Source: Deinococcus sp. YIM 134068
GTDB lineage: Bacteria > Deinococcota > Deinococci > Deinococcales > Deinococcaceae
NCBI RefSeq assembly: GCF_036543075.1
Contig: NZ_JAZHPF010000010.1
Location: 67,660 to 131,659 of the forward strand
DNA: 64,000 nt
Reading direction: 5' to 3'
This document shows, one piece after another, positions 25,285 through 35,256 of this stretch. A program made the position numbers and the translations under genes. Each line of letters begins with the position of its first letter. Position 1 is the first letter of the stretch. The notes under the pieces are model-generated. The model had not been told where the DNA came from. It was given only the letters and a program-made list of their open reading frames with translations, and did not search any database.

Positions 25285-26232
25285 ATGCCCACCTCCCTCC
25301 CCCTCCGCCCTGAAATTGCCCGCCTCATGGACGTTCACCCTGAAGTTGCCGCCGCCCTCATTGAAGGTGGTCCAGTCGTCGCGCTGGAAAGCACCATCAT
25401 CAGCCACGGGATGCCGTACCCGCAGAACGTGGAGATGGCGCGCGGCGTGGAGGCCGTCGTGCGGGAGAACGGGGCCGTGCCCGCGACGATTGCGGTGCTC
25501 GGCGGTCGGCTGAAGGTGGGCCTCACACCCGACGAGTTGGAACTCCTCGCCACCGACAGGAACGTTCAGAAGATCAGCACCCGCGACCTGCCCGTGACGG
25601 TCGCGCTCGGCAGGCACGGGGCGACGACGGTGGCGAGCACGATGCGAATCGCGTCGCTGGCGGGCATCCGCGTTTTTGCCACCGGGGGCACGGGCGGCGT
25701 CCACCGGGGCGCGGGCGAGAGCATGGATATCAGCGCCGACCTCACCGAACTCGCGCGGACGGACGTTTGTGTGGTCAGCGCCGGGGTCAAGAGCATCCTC
25801 GACATCGGCCTCACGCTGGAGGTGCTGGAGACGCAGGGCGTTCCCGCAATCACGCTCGGCTCGGAGGAGTTTCCCGCCTTCTACTCGCGCCAGAGCGGTT
25901 TCGCTTCTCCTTTGACTGTTCGGACGGAAGTCGAGGCGGCCCGCGTCCTGCACGCCAAATGGTCGCTCGGCCTGTCGGGTGGCGTCCTCCTCGCCAACCC
26001 GATTCCGGAAGGGGCCGAGATTCCCACCGCCGAGATCACCCCGCACATCGAGCAGGCGCTCGCCGACATGGACGCGCTGGGGCTGACGGGCAAGGCGACG
26101 ACGCCCTATCTGCTGGGCCGGATCGTGGAGATCACGGGTGGGCGCAGCCTGACGGCCAACATCGCCCTCGTGCGGCACAACGCGGCGGTGGCGGCGCGGG
26201 TGGCGGCGGAGTATGCGGCGCTGCAAGGCTGA
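25285..26232 (+). CDS. psuG: Pseudouridine-5'-phosphate glycosidase
   Basis: A 315-residue enzyme that splits pseudouridine 5'-phosphate into uracil and ribose 5-phosphate by breaking the C-C glycosidic bond. Family motifs seen are VALESTIISHGMPYPQN (about residues 32-48), GAVPATIAVLGGRLKVGL, ISTRDLPVT (catalytic-lysine region nearby), TVASTMRIASLAGIRVFATGG and VVSAGVKSILDIG. ATG 25285 follows GAAGGAG by five bases. With psuK it forms a two-gene salvage operon. Confidence 0.94.
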   Translation: MPTSLPLRPEIARLMDVHPEVAAALIEGGPVVALESTIISHGMPYPQNVEMARGVEAVVRENGAVPATIAVLGGRLKVGLTPDELELLATDRNVQKISTRDLPVTVALGRHGATTVASTMRIASLAGIRVFATGGTGGVHRGAGESMDISADLTELARTDVCVVSAGVKSILDIGLTLEVLETQGVPAITLGSEEFPAFYSRQSGFASPLTVRTEVEAARVLHAKWSLGLSGGVLLANPIPEGAEIPTAEITPHIEQALADMDALGLTGKATTPYLLGRIVEITGGRSLTANIALVRHNAAVAARVAAEYAALQG

Positions 26233-26244
26233 GGTCTAACAAGT

Positions 26245-26278
26245 GGAAGCGCCCCCCAACCGTCAAGGGGACGCTTCC
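26245..26278. terminator. Hairpin between convergent psuG and dctA
   Basis: GGAAGCG (26245-26251) pairs with CGCTTCC (26272-26278), and an inner CCCC pairs with GGGG. There is no U-run, so termination is inferred from position only. Confidence 0.6.
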
Positions 26279-26288
26279 GGGAGAGGTT

Positions 26289-27617
26289 CTACGCGGGCAG
26301 CGGCGTGTCGATCTGGCGGCCCTCGCCGCGCTCCTCGGCGGCCACCTCGGGGACGAGGGTGGGCAGGTCCTCACCGTTCAGGGCACGCTCCAACCGTCCC
26401 ATGTCCACGGCGTTCTCGCTGCGGGCGACCACGAGGGCGGCGACCCCGTTGCCGATGAAGTTGGTGATGGCGCGGGCCTCGCTCATGAAGCGGTCGATGC
26501 CCAGGATGAGGGCCAGGCCCGCGACCGGCACGCTGCCCACGGCGCTCAGGGTGGCGGCCAGGGTGATGAAGCCGCTGCCCGTCACGCCCGCCGCGCCCTT
26601 CGACGTGAGGAGCAGAACGCCGATCAGGCCGAGCTGCTGGCCGAGGCTCAGCTCCGTGCCCGTGGCCTGCGCGATGAACATGGCGGCCATCGTGAGGTAG
26701 ATGGAGGTGCCGTCGAGGTTGAACGAGTACCCGGCGGGCACGACCAGCCCGACCACGCTCCTCTGCGCCCCGGCGTGCTCCAGCTTGGCGATCAGGCGCG
26801 GCAGGGCGCTCTCGCTGGAGGAGGTGCCCAGCACGAGCAGCAGTTCCTCCTTGATATAGCGGATGAACTTGAACAGCGAGAACCCGTAGAAGCGGGCGAT
26901 CAGCCCCAGCACCACGACCACGAACAGCACGCAGGTCGCGTAGAAGGCGACCATCAGGTAGCCGAGCTGCGCCAGCGACCCCACCCCGTACTTGCCGATG
27001 GTAAAGGCCATCGCCCCGAACGCGCCAACCGGTGCCAGCCGCATCACGAAGCCCAGGATCACGAAGACCGCGCTGTTGACCGCCTCGATGCCCGCCAGAA
27101 TCGTCTCGCCGAGCTTGCCCAGCTTCAAGAGGGCGAAGCCGAACAGCACCGCGACGAGGAGCACCTGAAGGAGATCGCCCTCGGTGAAGGCGCTGATCAT
27201 GGTGTCGGGGATGATGTGTAGCACGAAGTCCGCGACCGTGCGCTGGCCCGCCGCCTCGGTGTAGGTGGCGATGCTGCCCGTGTCGAGGGTGGCAGGGTCG
27301 ATGTTCAGCCCCCGGCCCGGCCCCAGCACGTTCACGATCACCAGCCCGATCACGAGCGCAAAGGTCGTCACGACCTCGAAGTACAAGAGTGCCTTGCCGC
27401 CCACGCGCCCCACCTTCTTCGTGTCGCGCATGTGGGCGATGCCGCTCACCACGGTAGCGAAGATGATCGGCGCGATGATCATCTTGATGAGCTTGATAAA
27501 GCCGTCGCCCAGCGGCTTGAGGCCCTCCCCGACCCGTGGGAAGAGGAAGCCCAGCAACACGCCGAGCACGATGGCGATGAGAACCTGCACATACAGGCTG
27601 CGGAACACTTTCGGCAT
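26289..27617 (-). CDS. dctA: Dicarboxylate/amino acid:cation symporter (DctA/GltP family)
   Basis: A 442-residue inner-membrane secondary transporter of the DAACS family, taking up C4-dicarboxylates or acidic amino acids with protons or sodium. Eight transmembrane helices and two re-entrant loops are expected. Seen are the serine-rich loop [18 protein letters not shown], the [22 protein letters not shown] segment, and [19 protein letters not shown], all signature regions of the family. The start at ATG 27617 ([13 protein letters not shown]) has GAGGT upstream. It is divergent from a DcuS/DcuR-type two-component pair, supporting a C4-dicarboxylate substrate over glutamate. Confidence 0.9.
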   Translation of the reverse strand: MPKVFRSLYVQVLIAIVLGVLLGFLFPRVGEGLKPLGDGFIKLIKMIIAPIIFATVVSGIAHMRDTKKVGRVGGKALLYFEVVTTFALVIGLVIVNVLGPGRGLNIDPATLDTGSIATYTEAAGQRTVADFVLHIIPDTMISAFTEGDLLQVLLVAVLFGFALLKLGKLGETILAGIEAVNSAVFVILGFVMRLAPVGAFGAMAFTIGKYGVGSLAQLGYLMVAFYATCVLFVVVVLGLIARFYGFSLFKFIRYIKEELLLVLGTSSSESALPRLIAKLEHAGAQRSVVGLVVPAGYSFNLDGTSIYLTMAAMFIAQATGTELSLGQQLGLIGVLLLTSKGAAGVTGSGFITLAATLSAVGSVPVAGLALILGIDRFMSEARAITNFIGNGVAALVVARSENAVDMGRLERALNGEDLPTLVPEVAAEERGEGRQIDTPLPA

Positions 27618-27752
27618 GGAAGACCTCGCGGGGAGCAAGAGAGGGTGGGCGGCGAGGGGCTAGGCCTCAGCCGGGCACGGGAACGCGGGCGGCGGGACGC
27701 GCGGAAGGGTTGTGGCAGGAGGCTGCGTGGTCATGGTTGACCAGGAGGGACT

Positions 27753-27767
27753 TGGACGGCCCGTCCA
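27753..27767. promoter_or_regulatory. Perfect palindrome in the dctA/two-component intergenic region
   Basis: TGGACGG (27753-27759), one central C, then CCGTCCA (27761-27767). It lies between the divergent dctA and sensor kinase genes, a sensible place for the response regulator to bind. An adjacent TGGTTGACCA (27735-27744) is a second, shorter inverted repeat. Confidence 0.45.
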
Positions 27768-27904
27768 CCAGTCTTCATCAAACCTTTAAGTTAAGGAAAG
27801 TTCGTTCCAGCGGACCAAAACGGATGCCCCGCACTGCTCGCCTTTTGTCCACAGCGTGAACCAAACCCGGCGCGGGGGTCACGCGGTCTGACAGACTGGG
27901 CGCG

Positions 27905-29566
27905 GTGTCCTCTCCTCCGGCTCCCGTGGTTCCCACTGCGCGTCGCCCCGGCACGTCCAGCCTGGCGCGCGAGGTCGCGCTGCCGCACACGCCGCGCTGG
28001 CTGCGGATTCAGTCGCGGGTCTTTCTCTCCATCGCCGCCGCCTTCCTGCTGTTCGCGGTGCCGCTCGCGCTTCTGGCCTCGGCCAGCCTGCGCGGGGCCA
28101 TCCACCGCACGTACTCGGACCGGGCGCTGCGCGAGTCGGGGCTGATCGCCACGCTGCCACCCGTGCGCGCCGCGTTGGGCGGGGACGCGGAGGCCCGCGC
28201 GGGACTGAATCGCCTGATGAACGAACATCGCCTCCTGCTGGGGGCCGATTACGTCGTCGTGACCGATCTCTCAACCCGGCGGCTGACCCACCCCGAACCC
28301 GACCGGATCGGCGAGCCGATGGTGGGGGGCGACTTCACCAGCTTCCGGGCGGGCCGCCCCGTGACCGAGACGGTGCGGGGCACGCTGGGACCCTCCGTGC
28401 GGGCGAAGGTGCCGGTGCTGGACGGGCAGGGGCGGGTGCTGGGGCTGGTGAGCGTGGGCTTTCTGCTGCCACGCCTGGGCGAGGTGTTCGAGGAGGTGGT
28501 GCGGGTCGCGCTGCCGTGGTACGTGGGCGCGCTGGCCCTCGCGCTGGGGGGCGCGTCGGTCCTCGCCCGGCGGGTGCGGCGTGAAATGCTCGACCTCGAA
28601 CCCGAACAGATCGCGGGCGGGCTGCTGCACTTCCGCACGGTGCTGGGGGCATTGGAGGAGGGCGTCCTCGTCGTGCGAGGCGGGCAGGTGTACCTGATGA
28701 ACGCGCAGGCGCGGGCACTGCTGGGGGTGGGGGCGGAGGAGTTGCCCGTCGCCCTCGATACGCTCCTGCCCGGAGGAGCCACGACCCTCCTCGGCGCGGA
28801 CACGTCCGACGCCCCCGTCCCGCTCACCGTGCGGGGCCGTCCCCTCCTCGTCGGCGTGCGGCCCGCCCCGGACGGCGCGGGGGTGGTGGTCGTGCGCGAC
28901 CTCGCGCGGGTGCGGGCGCTGGCGGACGAACTCACCCAGTCGCGGCGCTACGCCGACCTGCTGCGGGCGCAGACCCACGAGTTCACGAACCGGCTGCACA
29001 CGCTGGCGGGCCTGCTCCACCTCGGCGAGACGCGTGAGGCCCTGGCGCTGATCTACGCGCAGTCGCGGCGGGAGGCCGAACACATAGGTGCGGTGCGGGC
29101 GCTGCGGCCCGTGCGCCTCGCCGCCCTCGTGCTGGGCAAGTACGAGCGGGCCGCCGAGCGGGGCGTGACCCTCACCCTCGACCCCCACAGCGCCCTGCCC
29201 GACGGCCTGCCCGCCCCGGCCCTCGACCTGATCGAGCTGGCGGTCGGCAACTTCCTGGAGAACGCCTTCGAGGCGCTGGAGGGGCACCCGGCGGGCGAGG
29301 TCCGGCTCCTCGTCGCCGGGGACCCCGAGGGGCTGGTGGTCGAGGTGCGAGACAACGGCCCCGGCGTGCCCGCCCCCCTCGCCGGGGCGCTCACCGAGCG
29401 CGGCGTGAGCAGCAAGGGTGCGGGGCGCGGCGTCGGCCTGTCGCTCGTGCGGGGCCGGGCGAACGCGCTGGGGGCGACCCTGACCCACGACCGGGTGACG
29501 GACCCCGACGGGAGGAGCTGGACCCGCTTCACGCTGGACCTGCCCGCGCCGGGGGTGGCGGCGTGA
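27905..29566 (+). CDS. Sensor histidine kinase, CitA/DcuS family
   Basis: A 553-residue membrane sensor for extracytoplasmic carboxylates. The layout is a short N-terminal tail, TM1 (about residues 42-64, [19 protein letters not shown]), a periplasmic PAS-like domain, TM2 (about 197-215), a cytoplasmic PAS-like segment (about 235-330), then the SpoOB-type phosphoacceptor [18 protein letters not shown] and an HATPase with [17 protein letters not shown] and GRGVGLSL. The [10 protein letters not shown] box is characteristic of DcuS/CitA kinases. It starts at GTG 27905. The regulator gene follows 187 bases on. The likely target is the divergent dctA. Confidence 0.88.
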   Translation: MSSPPAPVVPTARRPGTSSLAREVALPHTPRWLRIQSRVFLSIAAAFLLFAVPLALLASASLRGAIHRTYSDRALRESGLIATLPPVRAALGGDAEARAGLNRLMNEHRLLLGADYVVVTDLSTRRLTHPEPDRIGEPMVGGDFTSFRAGRPVTETVRGTLGPSVRAKVPVLDGQGRVLGLVSVGFLLPRLGEVFEEVVRVALPWYVGALALALGGASVLARRVRREMLDLEPEQIAGGLLHFRTVLGALEEGVLVVRGGQVYLMNAQARALLGVGAEELPVALDTLLPGGATTLLGADTSDAPVPLTVRGRPLLVGVRPAPDGAGVVVVRDLARVRALADELTQSRRYADLLRAQTHEFTNRLHTLAGLLHLGETREALALIYAQSRREAEHIGAVRALRPVRLAALVLGKYERAAERGVTLTLDPHSALPDGLPAPALDLIELAVGNFLENAFEALEGHPAGEVRLLVAGDPEGLVVEVRDNGPGVPAPLAGALTERGVSSKGAGRGVGLSLVRGRANALGATLTHDRVTDPDGRSWTRFTLDLPAPGVAA

Positions 29567-29604
29567 GGGGGACCCCGCGCGGGACCTCCGACGGAGGCAT
29601 GGAG

Positions 29605-29632
29605 CCGCCAGCTTCCAGCTCCCAGCGGTCAG
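29605..29632. repeat. Heptamer tract between kinase and regulator genes
   Basis: Tandem units GCCAGCT, TCCAGCT, CCCAGCG and GTCAGAG, of the same family as elsewhere in the window, occupy the 187-base gap between the two signalling genes. Confidence 0.6.
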
Positions 29633-29753
29633 AGGAGGCCGGGGCCACTCGCCCGCCTGCGCGAAGCTTGCCAAATCCACCGTTCGGAACCCGTCGTTTC
29701 TCCCACCCGTCAGTCGGGGGCCGTGAGCAGTGCCGCAGAGGCCCGGAGGCCGT

Positions 29754-30422
<669 letters not shown>

Positions 30423-30504
30423 GTCCCCCCGCCCCTCCCCTGTCACGCCTCCGGGAACGCGCCGCATTTCCCATGAGAGGTGGGTGGTAGGCTCAGAAAC
30501 GGTT

Positions 30505-31911
30505 ATGGACTCTTACGACGTAGTGGTGATTGGCGGCGGCCCCGCCGGGTACGTGGCCGCGATTCGCGCCGCGCAACTGGGCCTGAAGACCGCCTGCGTG
30601 GACGCCTTCGAGCGCGGGGGCAAGGGCAGTCTCGGCGGCACCTGCCTCAACGTGGGCTGCATCCCCAGCAAGGCCATGCTCGACTCCAGCGAACGCTTCG
30701 AGATGATCAACCACGAGGCGGCGGAACACGGCATTCAGGTGGACGGCGCGCGGGTGGACCTCGGCAAGATGCTGGGCCGCAAGGAAGCCGTCGTGGACAA
30801 GCTCACGGGCGGCGTGGCCTACCTCTTCCGCAAGAACAAGGTGACGAGCTTCCACGGCCTCGGTCGCCTCGTGCGCTCAGAAGGGGACGGCTGGGTCGTG
30901 GACGCTGCCGGAACCGAGGTCCGGGCGAGGAACGTCATCGTGGCGACGGGCAGCAGCCCCCGCGAGTTGCCGCTGGCCCCTTTCGGCGGGCACATCGTCG
31001 AGAACAGCGGCGCGCTCGCCTTCACCGAGATTCCCGCCCGGCTCGGCGTGATCGGCGCGGGCGTCATCGGCGTGGAACTCGGCAGCGTATGGCGTCGCCT
31101 GGGGGCGCGGGTGACGGTGCTGGAGGCCCTGCCCGGCTTCCTGATGGCCGCCGACGAGGCCGTGAGCAAGGAGGCCCTCAAGCAGTTCCAGAAGCAGGGC
31201 CTGGACTTCCACTTCGGGGTCAAGATCGGGGCGGTCGAGCAGAGCGACGCGGGCGTGACCGTCACCTACGAGGAGAACGGGGGGGCGGTCACGGCGGAGT
31301 TCGACAAGCTCATCGTCTCCATCGGTCGCGTGCCCCACACGGCGGGCCTGGGGGCGGAGGCGGTCGGGCTGGAGCTGGACGAGCGCGGCTTCGTGCGGGT
31401 GGATGGACACTACCGCACCAACCTCCCCGGCGTGTACGCCGTTGGCGACGTGATCGGCGGCGCGATGCTCGCCCACAAGGCCGAGGAGGAGGGCGTGGCG
31501 GTCGCCGAATCTATCGCCGGAGGAGCCGGGCACGTCAACTACGACGTGATCCCCTGGGTGATCTACACCAGCCCCGAAATTGCCTGGGCGGGCCTGACCG
31601 AGCGGCAGGCGAAGGACAAGGGCCTGAACGTCAAGACCGGCCAGTTCCCCTTCAGCGCCAACGGACGCGCGCTCGGTCACGGCGACCCGCGCGGCTTCGT
31701 GAAGGTTGTGGCGGACGCCGATACCGACCGCATCCTCGGCGTCCACATGATCGGCCCCAACGTCTCCGAACTGATCGGCGAGACGGTGACGCTGATGGAG
31801 TTCGGCGGCAGCGCGGAGGACCTCGCCCGCACCGTCCACGCCCACCCCACCCTCAGTGAGGTGGTGAAGGAGGCGGCGCTGGCGGCGGACAAGCGGTCGC
31901 TGCATATGTAG
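30505..31911 (+). CDS. lpdA: Dihydrolipoyl dehydrogenase
   Basis: The E3 component (468 residues) of 2-oxoacid dehydrogenase complexes or the glycine cleavage system, reoxidising dihydrolipoamide with FAD and NAD+. It has the FAD motif [18 protein letters not shown] (about residues 5-22), the redox-active disulfide [13 protein letters not shown], the NAD motif [17 protein letters not shown], and the C-terminal His-Glu pair [13 protein letters not shown] used in catalysis. The start is ATG 30505; an upstream GTG in frame lacks support. No E1 or E2 genes are within the window. A tRNA-Glu gene lies downstream. Confidence 0.95.
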   Translation: MDSYDVVVIGGGPAGYVAAIRAAQLGLKTACVDAFERGGKGSLGGTCLNVGCIPSKAMLDSSERFEMINHEAAEHGIQVDGARVDLGKMLGRKEAVVDKLTGGVAYLFRKNKVTSFHGLGRLVRSEGDGWVVDAAGTEVRARNVIVATGSSPRELPLAPFGGHIVENSGALAFTEIPARLGVIGAGVIGVELGSVWRRLGARVTVLEALPGFLMAADEAVSKEALKQFQKQGLDFHFGVKIGAVEQSDAGVTVTYEENGGAVTAEFDKLIVSIGRVPHTAGLGAEAVGLELDERGFVRVDGHYRTNLPGVYAVGDVIGGAMLAHKAEEEGVAVAESIAGGAGHVNYDVIPWVIYTSPEIAWAGLTERQAKDKGLNVKTGQFPFSANGRALGHGDPRGFVKVVADADTDRILGVHMIGPNVSELIGETVTLMEFGGSAEDLARTVHAHPTLSEVVKEAALAADKRSLHM

Positions 31912-31949
31912 GGGAAGACGGAAGCATTCCCAGCCTCACGGCCTCACCA

Positions 31950-31978
31950 TTGACGAACTGGGGGGGCTGGGCTATGCT
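31950..31978 (+). promoter_or_regulatory. Promoter of tRNA-Glu
   Basis: TTGACG (31950-31955), a 17-base spacer, and TATGCT (31973-31978) form a near-consensus housekeeping promoter about 65 bases before the tRNA. Confidence 0.75.
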
Positions 31979-32043
31979 TCCGGGCGTGCTGAAAAGCACC
32001 CCTTGAGAGGGCGGCGAGGCGCGGAGACAAGCGTGATGCCGTG

Positions 32044-32123
<80 letters not shown>

Positions 32124-32126
32124 CCG

Positions 32127-32156
32127 AAAAAGCCTCCGCCTCGGCGGGGGTTTTTG
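32127..32156 (+). terminator. Terminator after tRNA-Glu
   Basis: CCTCCGCC and GGCGGGGG form a stem around a TC loop, with AAAAA before and TTTTT after. It directly follows the tRNA. Confidence 0.85.
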
Positions 32157-32193
32157 CTTGGGCCGCTCGGGCAGGGCCGCTATAGTGACGCCC

Positions 32194-33717
32194 GTGACGC
32201 GACCTGCCGAGGTTCCCGCGCCGCCGCGCTGGATCACGCCCTGGCTCGCCGCGCTGCCTGCCCTGTACGTGATCTCCCCGCTGGCTCTGCTGGCCCTGCC
32301 CTACTTGCGACGGCTGCCACGTCCCGTGTGGTGGGTCCTGGGCTTCTACGCGCTGAGCCAGCAGCTTCCGGCGCTGTTCTCGCCCGAGCCGCTGCTCGCC
32401 AGCCTCCTGGCCCTGGCCCGCACGGGGCTGATGTTCGGGTTGATCGGGGTGGGGGTGGCGCTGCGGGACGCCCAGCGTCTGCAACCCCTCGCCCTCGGGC
32501 TGGGCGTCGTCTATGTCACGGCGCTGGCCTCCGGTGCCCTGGGTGGCGCGGACCTCCTCGTCAGCCGCCTGTCGCACCCGTACATGACGTCCATCACGCT
32601 GGGGCTGGCAGGCGCGCTCGGCGTGTGGCTGGCCCTGTTCACCCAGGGAAGGCTGACCTGGCGAGTTCCGTTCGGCCTCCTTGCCCTGGGGGTGCTGCTG
32701 CTCTCCGGGAGCCGGGGACCGCTGGCCGCCACCCTGGTGGGGTGCGCGGCGGGCTTCGTGATCCGGCGGGGTTGGCGGCTGTTCCTCGGCGTGCTGGCGG
32801 GTGCCGTCCTGCTCGCAGGAGTCTTGTCCCTCGGGCAGCGCCTGGAGCTTGACGCGATTACCCGCCTGGGCAGCGCGGACACCACCGGGCGGGACATCGT
32901 GTGGGAAAACACCCTGAGCGTGATCCGGAGCGAGCCTTGGAGCGGGGCGGGCAGCTACCGCCTGGGCCAGCACCTGGCTGCGCCCGGTGACGCCTGCGAG
33001 TTGTGGTCGGCGCCGGACGGGCAGGCCCAGGTCTGCCCGGGGTGGGTGAGGAGGCTCGGCAGCCCGTGGCTCATCGCCCACAACGTCTCGCTGCAACAAC
33101 TCGCCGAGACGGGGCCGCTGGGGTTGCTGGGCCTGTTCGTGCTCCTCGGGGCGGTCATGGGCGCGGCACTGTGTCAGCGTCATCCCCTGGGGACGGCGGT
33201 GATCTCCGGCCTGCTCGTCGCCACGGTCAACGACAACACGCTCCTCGTGCCCAGTCCCTTTTTCGCCGAGGTGTTTTGGGTCGTGGCCGGGAGCCAGCTT
33301 CTGCATCTGCGGCGGCTTGGCGTGGGCATGGGGGCACTTACTGCCGCACTGATGCTTGTGTTGTCGGCCCCGCTGCTGGCGAGTGCGCTGCCCTTCCCGC
33401 CCAGTCTGCCGCCCCGGCTCGCCCTGCTCAACGCCCCCTCCACGGTGAGCGACCCGCGCGGTTACACCGCCTTCGCCCGCTTCGACCTGCCTCCAGGCCG
33501 TTACCGGGCGTCGCTGCACAGTTGCCTGAGGAGCTGCGCCCGGATCGTCAGCCTCCCCTTCACGGTGGACGCCGAAGGTGCGCCGGGGGTTATGCTGTCC
33601 GGGTCACTGCGTCCAGTGCGGCGGCAGACCCTGGAGTTGCGGCTGCACCCTGGAACCTCCTCGTTGCGTCTCCAGCCCCTGGGAACGCGCCGCTGGACGG
33701 TGGAGGTGCGGCCTTGA
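32194..33717 (+). CDS. O-antigen ligase/polymerase-like membrane protein
   Basis: A 507-residue membrane protein with about ten or more hydrophobic helices followed by a C-terminal extracytoplasmic domain (about residues 400-507). The large loop with GRDIVWENTLSVIRSEPWSGAG and IAHNVSLQQLAETGPLGL is typical of the Wzy_C/WaaL family, which joins or polymerises surface polysaccharide on the outer face of the inner membrane. The start is taken at GTG 32194, seven bases after TATAGT, a leaderless arrangement; GTG 32185 inside that box is less likely. The stop overlaps the next start (TTGA). It lies on the opposite strand to the main polysaccharide operon. Confidence 0.8.
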   Translation: MTRPAEVPAPPRWITPWLAALPALYVISPLALLALPYLRRLPRPVWWVLGFYALSQQLPALFSPEPLLASLLALARTGLMFGLIGVGVALRDAQRLQPLALGLGVVYVTALASGALGGADLLVSRLSHPYMTSITLGLAGALGVWLALFTQGRLTWRVPFGLLALGVLLLSGSRGPLAATLVGCAAGFVIRRGWRLFLGVLAGAVLLAGVLSLGQRLELDAITRLGSADTTGRDIVWENTLSVIRSEPWSGAGSYRLGQHLAAPGDACELWSAPDGQAQVCPGWVRRLGSPWLIAHNVSLQQLAETGPLGLLGLFVLLGAVMGAALCQRHPLGTAVISGLLVATVNDNTLLVPSPFFAEVFWVVAGSQLLHLRRLGVGMGALTAALMLVLSAPLLASALPFPPSLPPRLALLNAPSTVSDPRGYTAFARFDLPPGRYRASLHSCLRSCARIVSLPFTVDAEGAPGVMLSGSLRPVRRQTLELRLHPGTSSLRLQPLGTRRWTVEVRP

Positions 33718-34547
33718 GAGCGTGGCCCGTCCTCGCGTTCGTCCTGTCGCCGCTCGTTACGGGTGCCCTGCTGGTCGGCCTCGGGCAGAGAGTGGGAGGC
33801 GCGCCCGCCCTCGCCGTGGCGCCGCCCGAACAACGCTGCACTCAGCCCCCCGTTTACCGGGTGGGGTACAAGCGGGAGGACAACGGCATCCTGCCGCTAG
33901 GGGCCGGCTTCTCCTTCCAGGGAGTCGCTTGGCTGGAGGTGAACCTCTGCTCGCCCGGCACCCTCGTCCTCACCGCCGACGGCGAGGTGGCGGGCGGCGA
34001 GCCTCCGGTCCTCCACGTCGCCCTGAACTCGCGGACCCTCCTGAGCGAGAGCTTCCGGGAGCGCCGAACGCTGCGGCTGCGCATTCCCGAGGCTGGGCTT
34101 CTCACCCTGAGTTATTTCAACGACTACTACCGCTCCGAGGCCCGGGTAGCGACCCTGGAGAATTTCCGGGTCCAGGGCGCGGGGTGCCAGGGCCTCCGGG
34201 CCGTGAACGTGCCGCCGGAGACGGGGGGAGCATGGTGGCCGGACCTCAACCTCGCCTCGCTGGTCTCCAACGTCCCGATGTCCCTGACTCCCTGCGGTCC
34301 CGGCGAGCTGACCCTGCGGGTCCTGGGCCGGGCGGGCGGCGGCGCTTTTCCCAAATTGACCTTCACCCAGGAGGGCCGCACCCTGCTGGAGGTCGAAACC
34401 GGGAAGCGCCGCCGGGCCGTACGCGTGGCCGTAACGGGGGTCCCAGTCCACATCACGCTCACCAACCCCTTCTTCCGCCAGCTCGCCGACCGCAACCTCA
34501 ACGTTCGCCGCCTGGAGTTCCGGCCCGACCCACCCACGTTGCCCTGA
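33714..34547 (+). CDS. Membrane-anchored hypothetical protein, CBM-like
   Basis: A 277-residue protein starting at TTG 33714, coupled to the ligase-like gene. One N-terminal hydrophobic segment (VLAFVLSPLVTGALLVGLG) anchors or exports it. The rest is beta-rich in two similar halves. The second half (GGAWWPDLNLASLVSNV to the end) resembles carbohydrate-binding modules of the xylan-binding kind, and the first (LVLTADGEVAGGEPPVLHVALN) is similar. Cysteines at several places suggest disulfides outside the cytoplasm. Function is unknown; a polysaccharide-binding partner of the ligase is a reasonable inference. Its end overlaps the convergent RmlD-like gene by 50 bases. Confidence 0.65.
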   Translation: MRAWPVLAFVLSPLVTGALLVGLGQRVGGAPALAVAPPEQRCTQPPVYRVGYKREDNGILPLGAGFSFQGVAWLEVNLCSPGTLVLTADGEVAGGEPPVLHVALNSRTLLSESFRERRTLRLRIPEAGLLTLSYFNDYYRSEARVATLENFRVQGAGCQGLRAVNVPPETGGAWWPDLNLASLVSNVPMSLTPCGPGELTLRVLGRAGGGAFPKLTFTQEGRTLLEVETGKRRRAVRVAVTGVPVHITLTNPFFRQLADRNLNVRRLEFRPDPPTLP

Positions 34548-35256
34548 GCGCCTCCCAGCGTTCAATGTTCAGCGAGACGTCGGCGGGCAGGGCGACCGGG
34601 GCGTCGGCGCGGCGACCCTCGCGCACATCGGGACGGCGGCGCCGGGCCAGGTCATAGACGCTCTTGCGCTCGGTGACGATGTGCAAGACCTCATCGGGAA
34701 TCGCGTGCGCGTGAAGCACCGCCTCGGCGACCAGCGGTGCGATGACGTCCACGTAGTCCTGCCCGGTAAAGACGTCTACGAAAGCCACCGGGTACTGGAA
34801 GTCCCGGGGACGAAAACTCGTGCGCAGGATCAGGTGATTGTGAGCGGCCCGCGCCGCCGCCTCCGCGACGAGTTTGGTCAGGGCGTAGTAGTTCACCACC
34901 GGACCCGGCGTGTCGGTCTCGCGGTAGCCACCCCGGTCGCCCGAGAACACGTAGTCGGTGGAGATGTGCACGAGCTTCGCCCCTACCTCGTCCGCCGCCC
35001 GGGCGACATGCCGGGTGCCCTCCACGTTCACCCGCCAGCAGGTCTCGCGCCCGGTCTCCGCTGTGCCCACGTTCGTGTACGCGGCGGCGTGCACGATGAC
35101 CTCCGGGCGTTCCCGGGCGATTGTCTCGCGCACCTGGCCGAAATCAGTCACGTCCATCTCCCGGCTGCTGGGGGCGACCACCCCGGGGAGCAGCGCCAGC
35201 AGCTCGCGGCCCAGCCGCCCGCTTCCACCGGTGAGCAGCAGACGCGGGCCGCTCAC
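34498..35256 (-). CDS. RmlD-like SDR oxidoreductase
   Basis: A 252-residue extended-type SDR similar to dTDP-4-dehydrorhamnose reductase. The cofactor loop is LLTGGSGRLGREL, followed by VIVHAAAYTNVGTAE, VHISTDYVFSGDRGGY and the catalytic YALTK. It is somewhat shorter than typical RmlD (about 290). It could be the RmlD that completes dTDP-rhamnose synthesis with rmlA, rmlB and rmlC in this operon, or a reductase for the neighbouring PglF/WbpM-like product. The start is GTG 35256, overlapping the preceding stop by four bases. It is the last gene of the polysaccharide operon. Confidence 0.8.
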   Translation of the reverse strand: MSGPRLLLTGGSGRLGRELLALLPGVVAPSSREMDVTDFGQVRETIARERPEVIVHAAAYTNVGTAETGRETCWRVNVEGTRHVARAADEVGAKLVHISTDYVFSGDRGGYRETDTPGPVVNYYALTKLVAEAAARAAHNHLILRTSFRPRDFQYPVAFVDVFTGQDYVDVIAPLVAEAVLHAHAIPDEVLHIVTERKSVYDLARRRRPDVREGRRADAPVALPADVSLNIERWEALRATWVGRAGTPGGER

